From: Chelydra serpentina
Taxonomy: Eukaryota; Chordata; Testudines; Chelydridae
Assembly (NCBI GenBank): GCA_037349315.1
Contig: JBAIAC010000026.1
Coordinates: 3,224,001 to 3,288,000, forward strand
DNA: 64,000 bases
Direction: 5' to 3'
Every line of letters begins with the position of its first letter. Position 1 is the stretch's first letter. Shown piece by piece: positions 32,783 through 44,171 of this stretch. The position numbers were made by a program, and so were the translations under genes. The notes beneath the pieces are model-generated. The model ran no database searches, was not told the DNA's origin, and saw only the letters and a list, made by a program, of their open reading frames with translations.

Positions 32783-34965
32783 TAAGTGAACTCAGTGAGG
32801 GCGACGGGCTCAAGGGGGTGCTGGATCAGCCCTCGACACCGGACACCTTTGAGGCAGCAAAGGACCTCATTGAGTTGTCGATGGCAAGCCCCCTCCCGGC
32901 CAGGGAGAAGCCTCCGGCACCCGTACCGAGGCTGCCGTTGAGGGGAAAGCCGGCAATGGTGAACCGCTCAAGGTTCACCCTCCCGGCATCGCTCCCGGAG
33001 TTGGTCGAGCTCGGCATCAGAGGACTCCCAGCTGCCCCTAACCCAGAGGGAAGTCCCGGTGCCGGACGTGGAGAGTCGTCCGGAGCTGACGGGACAAGTG
33101 CATCATTCCCCAGCGCCGACTGGGGACCGGCACCAAGGGGAATCAAGACTGGGACTCCCAGGGGACACCAGAGGTTCTCGATCCTGATCCCGGTCCTGAG
33201 AACGCCGGTACCGGCACCAATCCAAGTCCCAAGAACACCGGTACCGCTCCCGCTCAAGGTCGGCCAGGAGCCGGTCCTCTACCTCCCGCCGCTACAGGTC
33301 TACGGCACCGCCGTTGCCCTCTCATTTGGCGTCACCGGAATCCGGCGCCAACTCGGGCCGGTACAGCTACCCACAGCGGGCATTGGAGGGCAGGGAGCTC
33401 CAAGCAGGTTGGCACCCCCAATGGGGGCCACCAGGACACTGGCCTTTCTGGACCCCTTGGGCCTATCACCAGAGACAAGGGGCTCTGTCTAGGGCCAGCT
33501 ACTCCATGCAGCGGACCCAATCCCTGCACCGACACTCCTCCGGATGCGAAGCCACGGTGTCCAGACCTCCAGGGTCCCCTACGAGTGAGAGGCCGGAAGG
33601 CACGGCACCGACCCCAGTGCCGAACAGTAGCCTTCGGCCCCGGCCCAGGCCAGAGACCGCTCCAGCAGGAGAAGGGCAAGAAGCCCAACAGGACGAAGGA
33701 GAGCAGATGTTGAACTCGTCCTCGTCCCCGGACGAAGCTGTGGCAGGCACAGCGGTGTCAGGGCCTCCACCCATAGACCACAGAGCCCACCAAGAGCTGC
33801 TGCAGAGGGTTGCCCAAAATTTGGGGATGCAAGCTGAGGAGACGGTGGAGCAGCAGGACCCTGTGGTGGACATCTTAAGCCCAGAAGGTCCATCCAGGAT
33901 AGGGCTCCTGCTCATTAAGACCATCCAGTCTAATTATAAGACTATATGGCAGAGCACGGCCAAAGGCATGGACCGAAAATACTTCGCCCCACCGAAGGGA
34001 TATTAGTTCCTGTCCTGCCACCCCAGCCCGTGTCCCCTAGTGGTATCGGCAGTGAATGAAAAGGAGCGCCATGGGCAACAGGCCCCAGCCCCTAAGGCTA
34101 AGGAGGCGAAACGCCTAGACCTGTTCGGCAGGAAGGTGTACTCTTCAGGGGGCCTCCAGTTGAGGATAGCTAATCAGCAAGCCATCCTCAACAGGCAAAA
34201 TTTTAACTCTTGCATGTCTGTGGAGAAATTTAAGGACAACCTCCCGCAAGGTTCCCAGCAGGAGTTCACGGCCCTGGTAGACGAGGTCAAGGCCGTAGCA
34301 AAGACCTTGCTCCAAACGTCCCTAGACTCTGCGGATGGGGCGGCCAGGACAATCGCGGCCGGTGTGGTCATGAGACGCTCGGCATGGCTGCAAGAGTCAG
34401 GCCTTCCGCAAGAAGTCCAGAACTCACTGCAGGACCTCCCCTTTGAAGGGTCCAGGCTCTTCTCGGACCAAACGGACGCAAGGCTTCATAGCCTTAAAGA
34501 TTCAAGGGCTACACTCAAGTCACTGGGGATGCACAACCCGGTGACTCAGAGAAAACCCTTCAAGCTCCAGCCGCCCCCTCAGTGCCACTTCCAGCCTCGG
34601 CTGAGGCAAGAGCCTTACTGTAGACGAAGCAGGGATAACAGGAGACAGCGCAATAACAACGGCAATGCGCCGGGCCAAGGCCAGGGCCAGCACAAGTCTG
34701 AGCCGGGCCCCAAGCCAGCTTTTGAAGGTGCGCCCGAGGACAGCGTACCGGACCAGTCACAGGATCCGTCCCTGTCCTTCCTGAACCGCTTCTCCTGTGC
34801 GTGGTCCAGCAATTACGTCGGACCGTTGGGTGTTACGCATGGTGCGAAGCGGGTACATGCTCCAATTTTCTTCCCCCCCTACCCACCACCCACCTTCCCT
34901 GTCCCTCTTCAGGGACCCCTCTCACGAGCTTCTCTTAAGAAAAGGGAGTTCGCTCGCTCCTAGTA

Positions 34966-36399
34966 GTGGGAGCGGTGGAGGTGGTGCCACAAGGCCTAAG
35001 GGGGAAGGGGTTTTACTCCCGGTACCTTCTCATCCCCAAGGCCAAAGGGGGCCTTCGGACTATCCTCGACCTAAGGGGGCTCAACCGGTTCCTGGTCAAG
35101 GCCAAGTTCCGTATGGTCTCCTTGGGCACTATTATCCCCTCCCTGGATCCGGGGGACCGGTACTCTGCCCTCGATATGAAGGACACGTATTGTCATATTG
35201 CAATCCAGCAGCATTACCAATTTGCCGTCCTCCCATTCGGCCTAGCTGTGGCCCCACGCGTGTTTACGAATTGCATGGCGGTGGTGGATTTGGGTATACT
35301 CGTATCTGGACGACTGGCTCCTGGTAGATCACTCCGAGGCGGAGGTGCGGAACCACGTAGAGGTGGCCCTGCGGCTATTCCGCAATCTGGGAATACTGGT
35401 CAACATCCCCAATTCCACTCTGATTTCCACACAGAGGGTGGAATTCATAGGGGCAGTCCTGGACTCGGTACACACCAGGGCGAGCCTCCCGGAGTCCCGG
35501 TTCAGGGCCATTCAGCGTGCAGTGGACTCCTTGCGCCAGTTCCCCACCACAACGGCGAGGCGTTACCTGCAGCTTCTGGGACACATGGCAGCTTGCACGT
35601 ACGTGGTCAGGCACGCCAGGCTCAGGACTCTGCAGGCCTGACTCGGCCGGGTATACCGCCTAGGCAGAGATCCTCTGGACTTAGTGGTGTCAGCCCCCAG
35701 GGAGGTATTGGATTCCTTGCTATGGTGGCGGTCCGAGCCAGTGGTGCACGAGGGCATCCCTTTGCCACCCAACAGCCAGACCTGACACTCGTGACAGATG
35801 CGTCAGATCTCGGGTGGGGAGCCCACCTGGGGGACCTCAAGACACAAGGCTTGTGGTCGGAGGTGGAATGGTCGCTCCATATCAATGTGAAGGAGCTCAG
35901 GGCGGTTCGTCTAGCCTGCCAGACCTTTCACGCCACTCTGACAGGTCACAGTGTGACAGTTCTGACAGACAACGCAGCCGCCGTGTTTTATATAAACAAG
36001 CAGGGCGGAGCCCGTTCCTCGCCTCTCTGCCACGAGGCTCTCCTCCTCTGGGAATTCTGCATAGCCCATGCCATTCACCTCGAGGCCTCGTGTCTCCCGG
36101 GAGTGCGGAACGAGCTGGCGGATTACCTCAGCAGGTCGTACCACATGCACGAGTGTGCGCTCAGAGCGGACGTTGCATTTTCGCTCTTCCGCAGGTGGGG
36201 GTCTCCCCGGTTAGACCTGTTTGCCACCAGGGACAACGCCCAATACCCAAGGTTCTGCTCCTTCCGGGGCCACAGCCCAGGGTCGAACACAGACGCATTC
36301 GCGATCTCGGGGGGGGGGGGGGGTCCTGACGTACGCGTTCCCCCCACTCCCCGATCCACAAGGTCCTCCTCAAGGTGCACAGGGACAGGGCAACGATGA
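34966..36399 (+). pseudogene. DIRS-D reverse transcriptase/RNase H pseudogene
   Basis: The first part reads RYLLIPKAKGGLRTILDLRG, MVSLGTIIPSLDPGDRYSAL, DMKDTYCH and VLPFGLAVAPRVFTNCMAVV. The frame then shifts: the catalytic YLDDWLLVDH is present at 35303-35332, but in another frame that runs to a TGA at 35639-35641 (where a Trp codon is expected). RNase H returns in the first frame: TDASDLGWGAHL, INVKELRAVRLAC, TDNAAAVFYINKQGGARSS, HLEASCLPGVRNELADYLSR. The apparent single long frame 34966-36399 is therefore a mosaic; its middle is out of frame. In an intact element this enzyme copies the RNA into a circular cDNA. Confidence 0.88.
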
Positions 36400-36558
36400 T
36401 CCTTGTCGCCCCGGCCTGGGGCCACCAACATTGGTTCACGACACTCCTGGAGCTGTCAGTGGAAGCCCCGATACCTCTGCCCCTGTACAGGGATCTCATC
36501 ACGGAGGGCGGCTCCTCCACCCCGACCTGCAATCGCTGCACCTGACGGCGTGGAAGCT

Positions 36559-37575
36559 CCGTGGTTGAACACCTTGGAGAGCCAGTGCTCCCTTCCTGTG
36601 CAGCAGGTTCTACTGGGCAGTAGGAAACCCTCGACCAGGGTGTCCTATTTGGCCAAATAGAAGAGCTTCTCGTGTTGGTACCCAGCCCCGGTGCCAGCCA
36701 TCCTGGAGTACCTCCTGAGCCTCAAGCAGCAGGAGCTGGCCCCGTCCTTGCTCAGAGTACACCTGGCGGTCATCTCCGCCTTTCACCCAGGGTTTTCGGG
36801 GAGCTCGGTGTTTTCCCACCCCATGGTAGGGAGGTTCCTCAAGGGGCTGGAGAGGGTGTTCCCATACTCACATCCCCCTATCCTGCCATGGAACCTTAAC
36901 TTGGTTCTCTTGGGGCATATGAGGGCCCCGTTTGAGCCCCTCGCCACCTTCTCCCTCCTCCACTTGTCCTGAAAGGTGGCATTCCTGGTGGCTATCACCT
37001 CGGCCAGAAGGGTTTCAGAGCTGAGGGCACTCATCTCCGAACCGCCTTACACAGTGTTTCTCAGGGACAAGGTGCACCTCCGACCGCACCCTAGGTTCCT
37101 CCCCAAAGTGGTCTCGCAATTCCATTTGGGCCAGGACATTTGCCTGCCGGTATTTTTTCCCAAACCCCATGCAGACCCGAGCCACCGCAGCCTGCACACC
37201 CTGGACGAGCGTCGAGCGCTGGCATTCTAGTTGGAGCACACCAAGCCCTTTCGTAAACCCATACAGCTGTTCGTGGCCATAGCTGAAAGGATGAAAGGCC
37301 TTCCGGTGTTGGCACAGCGAATCTCATCTTGGATCGCAGACTGCATTCGGGCGTGTTACGAGCTCATAGGCATTCCGGCCCCGACGGTCACAGCCCACTC
37401 GACCAGGGCGCAAGCGACTTCTACTGCCTTCCTGGCGCAGGTCTCGATTCAGGAGATCTGCAGGGCGGCCACCTGGTCATCAGTCCATACCTTCACGACC
37501 CACTACGCGGTCAATAGGCAGGCCAGGGAGGACGTGGCAGTTGGAAGGGCGGTCCTCCACTCAGCTATTCCATGA
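36559..37575 (+). pseudogene. DIRS-D tyrosine recombinase with three in-frame stops
   Basis: One frame stays open except for three stops: TAG at 36658-36660 after STRVSYLAK, TGA at 36970-36972 after FSLLHLS, and TAG at 37228-37230. Blocks include AILEYLLSLKQQELAPSLLR, SARRVSELRALIS (first catalytic Arg), HSTRAQATSTAFLAQVSIQE (H-x-x-R) and FTTHY (Tyr nucleophile). This R-HxxR-Y set defines the recombinase that joins the circular DIRS cDNA to the target. No frameshift is seen, so only point mutations separate it from an intact gene. The first two stops lie where related copies have Trp. Confidence 0.9.
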
Positions 37576-37610
37576 CTCCTACCCTCCTCCAGAGGTAAGC
37601 TTGTAATTCA

Positions 37611-37951
37611 CCTAATGTGGAATGGACGTGAACAATCATTCGAAGAAAACATGGTTACCTACCTCTCGTAACTGTTCTTCGAGATGTGGTGTTCACGTCC
37701 ATTCCACCATCTGCCCTTCTACCCGTCTGTCGGAGTCACCGGCAAGAAGGAACTGGAGGGGGTCGGGCCAGCAGGGGTATATATGCAGGGCACAGTGGCG
37801 CCGGGGGGGGGGGGCCCGTTGGCCCGATTGGAGCCGCTAAGGGAAAAGTTTCCGACACTCGTGCACGTGGCGTGCGCACACTTAATGTGGAATGGACGTG
37901 AACAACACATCTTGAAGAACAACAGTTACGAGAGCTAGGTAACCATTTTTT
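37611..37951 (+). repeat. DIRS-D internal complementary region and right terminus
   Basis: 37611-37647 is the complement of the left terminus at 31532-31568, differing by about one base. It is joined directly to 37648-37707, the complement of the right terminus at 37886-37951. This fused copy of both ends is the template used to complete and circularise DIRS cDNA. Confidence 0.88.
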
Positions 37952-38521
37952 CCCCTCTATTTGGCTCTGGTGATGCCACATCTGGAGTATTGTGTCCAGT
38001 TTTGGGGCCCCCCACTACAGAAAGGATGTGGACTAATTGGAGAGTCCAGCAGAAGGCAAAGAAAATGATTACAGGGATGGGGCACATGACTTACGAGGAG
38101 AGGCTGAGGGAACTGGGCTTATTTAGTCTGCAGAAGAGAAGAGTGAAGGGGGATTTGGTAGCAGCCTTCAACTACCTGAAGGGGGATTCCAAAGAGGATG
38201 GAGCTTGGCCGTTCTCAGTGGTGGCAGATGACAGAACTAGAAGCAATGGTCTCAAGTTTCAGTGGGGGAGATCTAGGTTGGATATTAGGAAACACTATTT
38301 CATTAGTAGGGTGGTGAAGCACTGGAATGGGTTACCGAAGGAGGTGGTGGAATCTCCTTCCTTAGAGGTTTTTAAGGCCCAGCTTGACAAAGCCCTGGCT
38401 GGGATGATTTAGTTGATGTTGGTCTGCTTTGAGCAGGGGGTTGGACTAGATGACCTCCTAGAAGATTAGGGTTGGAAGAGACCTCAGGAGGAGACGCATC
38501 TAATCTTCTATGATTCTATGA

Positions 38522-39146
38522 TAAGCAGCACACGCTGCCTGCCTGAGTGCAGGAGGAGTAGCCCCAAGGCAGACAGCAGCCCAAAGCCAAACACAAGGCG
38601 CTTTTGAATGGAGAATGAACCCTGAAATCTTATTTACTTGTTGGTTTTTATTATTTTCTCTGGAGTCTGGACCTTGATTAAAACTTGACCAAGAACTTGG
38701 GACCTTGACAAAAAATAGACTGCCACTGACCTAGTGGTTGCGGCTTCCGGCTTCCGGCTCCCAACAGTCAGCCTGGCAAGATGTGGCTAAATACAAGACA
38801 CTACAAGGCTTAGCAGATTCCCTGCTGCTGGCCTGGAGGAGGTGGCCCAGTGAAATCAGCCCCTTCCTGGGGGTTAGAGAACACTTCTTTGATCCCTCAG
38901 TCAGCACCAGACCTGCAGCCTCTACTGGCTTCCCACCGCAGGGCACTCCCCTGGCCGCAGCTCGACATGGAATAAAATAACCCGACTGCACTTCCATCAA
39001 TGATTTCCCTACACACACACCCTGAATTTCCCCAACACCCCCCCCCCCCTTTTTGTGAACTAGTTACATGCCAATTTAGTGACTGTTTGGAAATTTGAAT
39101 TGAAATTGAAACATTCATACACACTTTAAAAGCATATACAGTGTAT
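38522..39146. other. intergenic, nothing recognised
   Basis: An aataaaat lies near 38970 and a c-run near 39040. I recognise no gene or repeat family here. Confidence 0.4.
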
Positions 39147-39159
39147 GATAAAACACGTG

Positions 39160-39239
39160 AAGTGGGTATTGACCCACGAAAGCTTATGCTTCAATACCTC
39201 TGTTAGTCTATAAGGTGCCACAGGACCCTTTGTCGCTTC
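39160..39239. mobile_element. truncated copy of the unclassified retroposon family, 13-bp TSD
   Basis: The 80-bp insert runs from aagtgggtattgacccacga to ttgtcgcttc. It matches the arm of the palindrome at 40267-40450. The flanks gataaaacacgtg (39147-39159) and gataaaatacgtg (39240-39252) are a 13-bp duplication with one mismatch, the kind left by target-primed reverse transcription. Confidence 0.8.
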
Positions 39240-39252
39240 GATAAAATACGTG

Positions 39253-40180
39253 TATCTGAAAAAGTGTAATAGATTTGAAAAGTATGAACACAGACTAGCT
39301 TCCTTAGACAGCTGTTGTTTTTTATGACAATGTCCGTGCGTTCATTTCGGTGGTGATGGCCAACCTAATAATTTCAAATGATGATTTGTAAGCAAAGTCT
39401 AAATGAGCTCTCCCTGACAGCTAGTGATGAGCTGGGGCTGAGGGGAAAGGCATCAGAACTAGATTGTATTTACATTCACACCTAACGTACCTACGTCTCC
39501 AGCAAACAGAGCTGTGTTGCCCAAGTGATAGATTTTGGCTGGGGTTGGGTTACAAATCACTTGAAGGAGGCGGGGGCAGGGGGGAATGAAATGTTGTTCT
39601 TATTGTATGAGTAAAGGGCAGTAGAACTGTCCTTAGCCTGTGCTGATTGAGGGCATCAAGAGAGAGGGTGGGGACCTGCCCCTCTCCACTGTGTAAAGAC
39701 AGAGCTGATTAGGCTCCATAGAGAGTCTTTTGTTCTGTTAAGTGACCACTGCAGCTGAAATCACTGATAATCAGATCTAAAGTGCTTAGTCCTGCTGTGG
39801 GACAGTGTTTCTGTGGAAGAGGCGGCCCAGACTGCACTAGCAGCGAGGTTCCCTCACTGAGAGCTCAGCTGAAATCACTGAGAGTCGGGTGGGACCTCAA
39901 GAGACCGACTCGCAGAGGTCCCAGTGGCAGGTGGCAGCAGAAGGTGACTGCGTAGGGCTATTGGCAACAGAGTGGTGGAGTGAACGGTGGCACAACAAAC
40001 AGCAGTGGCCAGAGCGAACAGTGAGCAGCTGGAGGAATGAGCAAGGTGCCTTCTTGCCCCCTATCTGGGAGGTGTACTCATGTGAAAGCACCTCTGAATT
40101 CTGAGTCTCCACTGACCAAGGACAACACCGGTGAGTGGAGTGCGGTGGAGGGAAAAGTGAGGGGCACGTTAAATAAACAT
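39253..40180. other. intergenic, nothing firmly recognised
   Basis: Possibly part of an interspersed repeat (39720-40180 has repeat-like composition), but I could not place it in a family. No coding signal. Confidence 0.35.
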
Positions 40181-40586
40181 GGGGGAGGGATAGCTCAGTG
40201 GTTTGAGCATTGGCCTGCTAAACCCAGGGTTAAGTATCAGAGGGGTAGCCATGTTAGTCTGGATCTGTAGAAGCGACAAAGAGTTCTGTGGCACCTTATA
40301 GACTAACAGACGTATTAGAGCATAAGCTTTCGTGGGTGAATACCCACTTCTTCGGATGCATCCGACGAAGTGGGTATTCACCCACGAAAGCTTATGCTCT
40401 AATACGTCTGTTAGTCTATAAGGTGCCACAGAGCTCTTTGTCGCTTCTACAAACCCAGGGTTGTGAGTTCAATCCTTGAGGGGGCCATTTAGGGATCTGG
40501 GGCAAAAATTGGGGATTAGTCCTGCTTTGAGCAGGGGGTTGAACTAGATGACCTCCTAAGGTCCCTTCCAACCCTGATATTCTATG
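40181..40586 (+). mobile_element. tRNA-derived SINE split by a palindromic insertion
   Basis: The head (gggatagctcagtggtttga ... gctaaacccagggtt) and the rest (aaacccagggttgtgagttc ... cctgatattctatga) are the same SINE family as at 32061. A 219-bp insert with its 12-bp duplication separates them at the B box. Short aaacat repeats flank the SINE (about 40175-40180 and 40587-40592), a probable duplication. Confidence 0.88.
40232..40450. mobile_element. palindromic retroposon insertion, 12-bp TSD
   Basis: The insert starts aagtatcagaggggtagcc and ends gtcgcttctac. It is flanked by identical aaacccagggtt (40220-40231 and 40451-40462). Positions 40267-40450 form a nearly perfect palindrome of two 92-bp arms with two mismatches, centred on ggatgcatcc. 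Both arms belong to the family of 39160-39239. The class is not certain: a short retroposon or a Penelope-like remnant are both possible. Confidence 0.85.
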
Positions 40587-40796
40587 AAACATTTGTTTGT
40601 TGGACTATATTTTAGTGTCTTTGCTCCAGAATGCTAGATTTGTGACTGGGAATGGAAACTTATATAAATATGTTTCCTAGTAGGCCAAGATTTTTAACAT
40701 GCATTATTTGCCAAGGTTGTTAGCTCACATCGTTGCTATCTTGAGAGGACATTATGTTGGGGAGTTTCTGTACTAAAATTTTTATAATTATAATTA

Positions 40797-41507
40797 TTTT
40801 TTACATAAGAATGGTCATACAGGATCAGACCAATGGTCCATATAGCCCAGTATCCTGGCCAGGTGCTTCAGAGGAAATGAACAGAACAGATAATCATCAA
40901 GTGATCCATCCCCTGTTGCCCATTCCCAGCTTCTGGCAAACAGGCTAGGGACACTCAGAGCATGGTGTTGCAGCCCTCCCCATCCTGGCTAATAGTCACT
41001 GATGGACCTATTCTCCAGGAATTTATCTAGTTCTTTTTTTAATCCTGGTATAGTTTTGGTCTTCACAGCATCCGCTGGCAAAGAGTTCCACATGTTGACT
41101 TTATGTTGTGTGAAGTACTTCCTTTTTGTTTTTTAAAAACCTGCTGCCTATTAATTTCATTGGGTGACTGCTAGTTCTTGTGTTATATGAAAAGATTAAA
41201 TAACATTTCCTTCTTCATTTTCTTCACAACAGTCAAGATTTTATAGACCTCTATCATATCCCCTCTTAGTCATCTCTTTTCTAAGCTGAAAATTCCCAGT
41301 CATTTTAACCTCTCCTCCTGTTTCATACCCCTAATCATTTTAGTTGCCCACCTCTGTACCTTTTCCAATTCCAATATATCTTTTTGGGATGGGGTGACCA
41401 GATCTGCACACTGTATTCAAGGTGTGCACGTACCATGGATTTATATAGAGGCAATATGATATTTTCTGTCTTATTATCTATCCCTTTCTTAATGATTCCC
41501 AACATTA
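40797..41507 (-). mobile_element. CR1 3'-end fragment, antisense
   Basis: On plus the 3' end reads ataagaatggtcatacagga, then cagcttctggcaaacaggct. Decayed RT C-terminal sequence follows. It abuts a second CR1 end at 41508. It is more diverged than its neighbour. Confidence 0.85.
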
Positions 41508-42887
41508 ACATAAGAACATAAGAAAGGCCGTACTGGGTCAGACCAAAGGTCCATCCAGCCCAGTATCTTGTCCACCGACAGTGGCCAATACCAGGTGACC
41601 CGGAGTGAGTGGACCCAACAGGTAATGATCAAGTGATCTCTTTCCTGCCATCCATCACCCTCCTCTGACAAACAGAGGCTAAGGACACCATTTCTTACCC
41701 ATTCTGGCTAATAGCCATTAATGGACTTAACCGCCATGAATTTATCCAGTTCTCTTTTAAACCCTGTTATAGTCCTAGCCTTCACAGCCTCCTCAGGCAA
41801 GGAGTTCCACAGGTTCACTGTGCGCTGTGTGAAGAAGAACTTCCTTTTATTGGTCTTAAACCTGCTGCCCACTAATTTCATTGGGTGGCCCCTAATTCTT
41901 TTATTATGAGAACAAGTAAATAACTTTTCCTTATTCACTTCCTCCACACCACTCATCATTTTATATACCTCTATCATATCCCCCCCTTTAGGCTCCTCTT
42001 TTCCAAGCTGAAAAGTCCTAGCCTCTTTAATCTCTTCTCATATGGGACCCATTCCAGACCCCTAATCATTTTAGTTGCCCTTCTAATGCCTTTTCTAATG
42101 CCAGTATATCCTTTTTGAGATGAGGAGACCACAACTGTACGCAGTATTCAAGATGTGGGCGCACTATGGATTTGTATAAGGGCAATAAGATATTCTCCAT
42201 CTTATTCTCTATCCCTTTTTTAATGATTCCTAACATCCCATTTGCTTTTTGACTGCCGCTGCACACTGCATGGACGTCTTTAGAGAACTATCCACAATTA
42301 CTCCAAGATCTTTTTCCTGATTAGTTGTAGCTAAATTAGCCCCCATCATATTGTATGTACAGTTGGGGTTATTTTTTCCAATGTGCATTACTTTACATTT
42401 ATCCACATTACATTTCATTTGCCATTTTATTGCCCAATCACTTAGTTTTGTGAGATCTTTTTGTAGTTCTTCACAGTCTGCTTTGGTCTTACCCTAAGCT
42501 GCTCAAGATAGTTATGTCTACACTACGGGAATAGTTCGATTTATCTTAAACCAAACTTGTGAAATCGATTTTACAAAGTCGATCGTGCGAATCCACACCA
42601 AGGACATTAATTCGAGTTTGTGAGTCCACACTAACGGGGCAAGCGTCGACAATGCAAGCGGTGCACTGTGGGTAGCTATCCCACAGTTCCTGCAGTCCCC
42701 GCTGCCCATTGGAATTCTGGGTCTAGCCCCCAGTGCCTTCTGGGGCCAAAAATGTGTCGCGGGTGGTTTTGGGAACCTGTCATCATTCGACCCACACTCC
42801 CGCCCTCCCTACGTGAAAGCGCTGGCGGGAAATTACATCGCGCCCTTTTCTGGTGATTGACCGCGCGGACGCCACAGGACAGCAAGC

Positions 42888-44171
42888 ATGGAGCCCTCCG
42901 CGATTATCGCTGCTGTTCTGTCCGTTGTCAACACCTCGCGCCTTATCGTCCACCTTTTCCAGAGGCAGATGCAGATAAATCTGGCGAGGAGGCAACGGAA
43001 GCTCCGGGAGTACATGAACTCTGAGAGGGGCACAGACCTCTCGCAAAGCACGGGACCCCGGCCCCTAGACATCATGGTGGCAATGGGTCACGTTGATCCT
43101 GTGGAATGGCAATTCTAGGCCAGGGAAACAAGCACTGACTGGTGGGACCGCATAGTGCTGCAGGTCTGGGATGAATCCCAGTGGCTGAGAAACTTTCGTA
43201 TGCGTAAGGGCACTTTCCTGGAACTTTGTGAGTTGCTGTCCCCTGCCCTGAAGCGCCAGGACACCCGGATGCGAGCTGCCCTGACTATCCAGAAGCGAGT
43301 GGCTATAGCCCTCTGGAAGCTTGCAACGCCAGACAGCTACCGGTCAGTCGCGAATCAATTTGGAGTGGGCAAGTCTACCGTGGGGGTTGCTGTGATGCAG
43401 GTAGCCCATGCAATCGTTGACCTGCTGCTCTCAAAGGTAGTGACCCTTGGAGACGTGCAGGTGATCATGGATGGCTTTTCTGCTATGGGATTTCCAAACT
43501 GCGGCGGGGCTATTGATGGGACACACATCCCCATCCTTGGACCGGCCCACCAGGGCAGCCAGTACATTAACCGGAAGGGCTATTTTTCTATGGTGCTGCA
43601 AGCACTAGTGGACCATAAAGGACGTTTTACGAACATCAACGTTGGATGGCCGGGCAAGGTTCATGACGCTTGTGTGTTCAGGAACTCTGGTCTGTTCAGA
43701 CGGCTGCAGGAAGGTATTTTCTTCCCGGACTGCAAAATAACTGTTGGGGATGTGGAGATGCCTATAGTGATCCTCGGGGACCCAACCTACCCGCTAATGC
43801 CCTGGCTCATGAAGCCATACACGGGTGCCCTGGACACTGAAAAGGAGCTCTTCAACTACCGGCTGAGCAAGTGCAGGATGGTGGTGGAGTGTGCCTTTGG
43901 CCGTCTGAAAGGGAGATGGCGAAGCTTACTTACTCGCTCCGATCTCAGCCAAACAAATATCCCCATTGTGATCGCAGCTTGCTGTGTGCTCCACAATCTC
44001 TGCGAGAGCAAGGGGGAGACATTTATGGTAGGGTGGGAGGCTGAGGCCAGTCGCCTGGCTGCTGACTACGCACAGCCGGACACCAGGGCAATTAGAAGAT
44101 CCCAGCGGGACCCGCTGCGCATCCGGGAAGCTCTGAAAGCTAGATTCCAGAGCGAGCAGGGTAACCAGTGA
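42888..44171 (+). pseudogene. Harbinger DDE transposase with a single in-frame stop
   Basis: The enzyme cuts and rejoins Harbinger ends (family of HARBI1, DDE_Tnp_4). The frame opens at ATG 42888 and is uninterrupted to 44171 except for one TAG at 43116-43118 in ...EWQF-stop-ARETSTDWWDR. An ATG at 43155 restarts a 338-residue frame. Counting from that Met, the catalytic residues are Asp121 (GAIDGTHIPI), Asp171 (GWPGKVHDACVFRN) and Glu245 (VVECAFGRLKGRW), with the GDPTYPL motif at 208-214. A helix-turn-helix-like stretch (SVANQFGVGKSTV) lies at residues 64-76. The stop removes the first 76 codons from the main frame. A restart at 43155 would leave the catalytic domain whole, but activity is unknown. 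A poly(A)-like attaaa follows at about 44313. Confidence 0.93.

Larger units (their letters stand above)
31825..34963 (+). pseudogene. DIRS-D gag-like pseudogene, multiply interrupted
   Basis: The N-terminus (31825-31971) holds a Cys/His-rich block CAMCRKPMPISDPHNSCLRC followed by KCQICKAFKRR, probably a zinc-binding fold. The frame is then interrupted by a foreign CR1/DIRS tract, a SINE and a Harbinger MITE. A Ser/Pro/Arg-rich middle follows (32818-33492, with STPDTFEAAKDLIEL). The conserved half is QDPVVDILSPEGPSRIGLLL and MDRKYFAPPKGY, ending in an in-frame TAG at 34003-34005. The frame resumes at 34040 with KERHGQQAPAPKAKEAKRLD, LDLFGRKVYSSGGLQLRIAN and RLHSLKDSRATLKSLGMHNP to 34963. The product would be the structural, nucleic-acid-binding protein. 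Confidence 0.8.
31532..37951 (+). mobile_element. DIRS-D: DIRS1-like retrotransposon with both termini
   Basis: Left terminus gttcttcgagtgattgttca and right terminus (37886-37951, ending ggtaaccattttt) are inverted relatives. The internal complementary region at 37611-37707 repeats both in complement. Gene order is gag, reverse transcriptase/RNase H, tyrosine recombinase. No target duplication is seen, as expected for recombinase-driven insertion. It carries a SINE, a Harbinger MITE and a foreign tract (31970-32337). All genes have stops or frameshifts, so it is structurally complete but dead. An uninterrupted length near 5.6 kb is typical for DIRS elements. Confidence 0.92.
31452..38521 (+). 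mobile_element. CR1 3' fragment split by DIRS-D
   Basis: The left part (31452-31531) encodes the CR1 block [15 protein letters not shown] and ends gggaagtgattatt. The right part (37952-38521) resumes at cccctctatttggc and encodes [20 protein letters not shown] and [19 protein letters not shown], then the CR1 tail. The two parts are contiguous in other CR1 copies here (compare 10100-10170). The tail ends in a small inverted rearrangement (38455-38515). The CR1 is therefore older than DIRS-D. Confidence 0.88.

Noticed and set aside
34966..36399. 477-codon frame taken as one intact DIRS polymerase
   Set aside because: The middle part is out of frame: YLDD and the distal RT lie in another frame, so the open frame is a mosaic.
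40267..40450. Palindrome read as a CRISPR-like or regulatory hairpin
   Set aside because: It has a target duplication and matches a retroposon family; no repeat-spacer array exists anywhere in the window.
43155..44171. A domesticated HARBI1 host gene
   Set aside because: It lies between transposon termini with a TTA duplication and next to a Myb partner, so it is a transposon copy, not the host gene.
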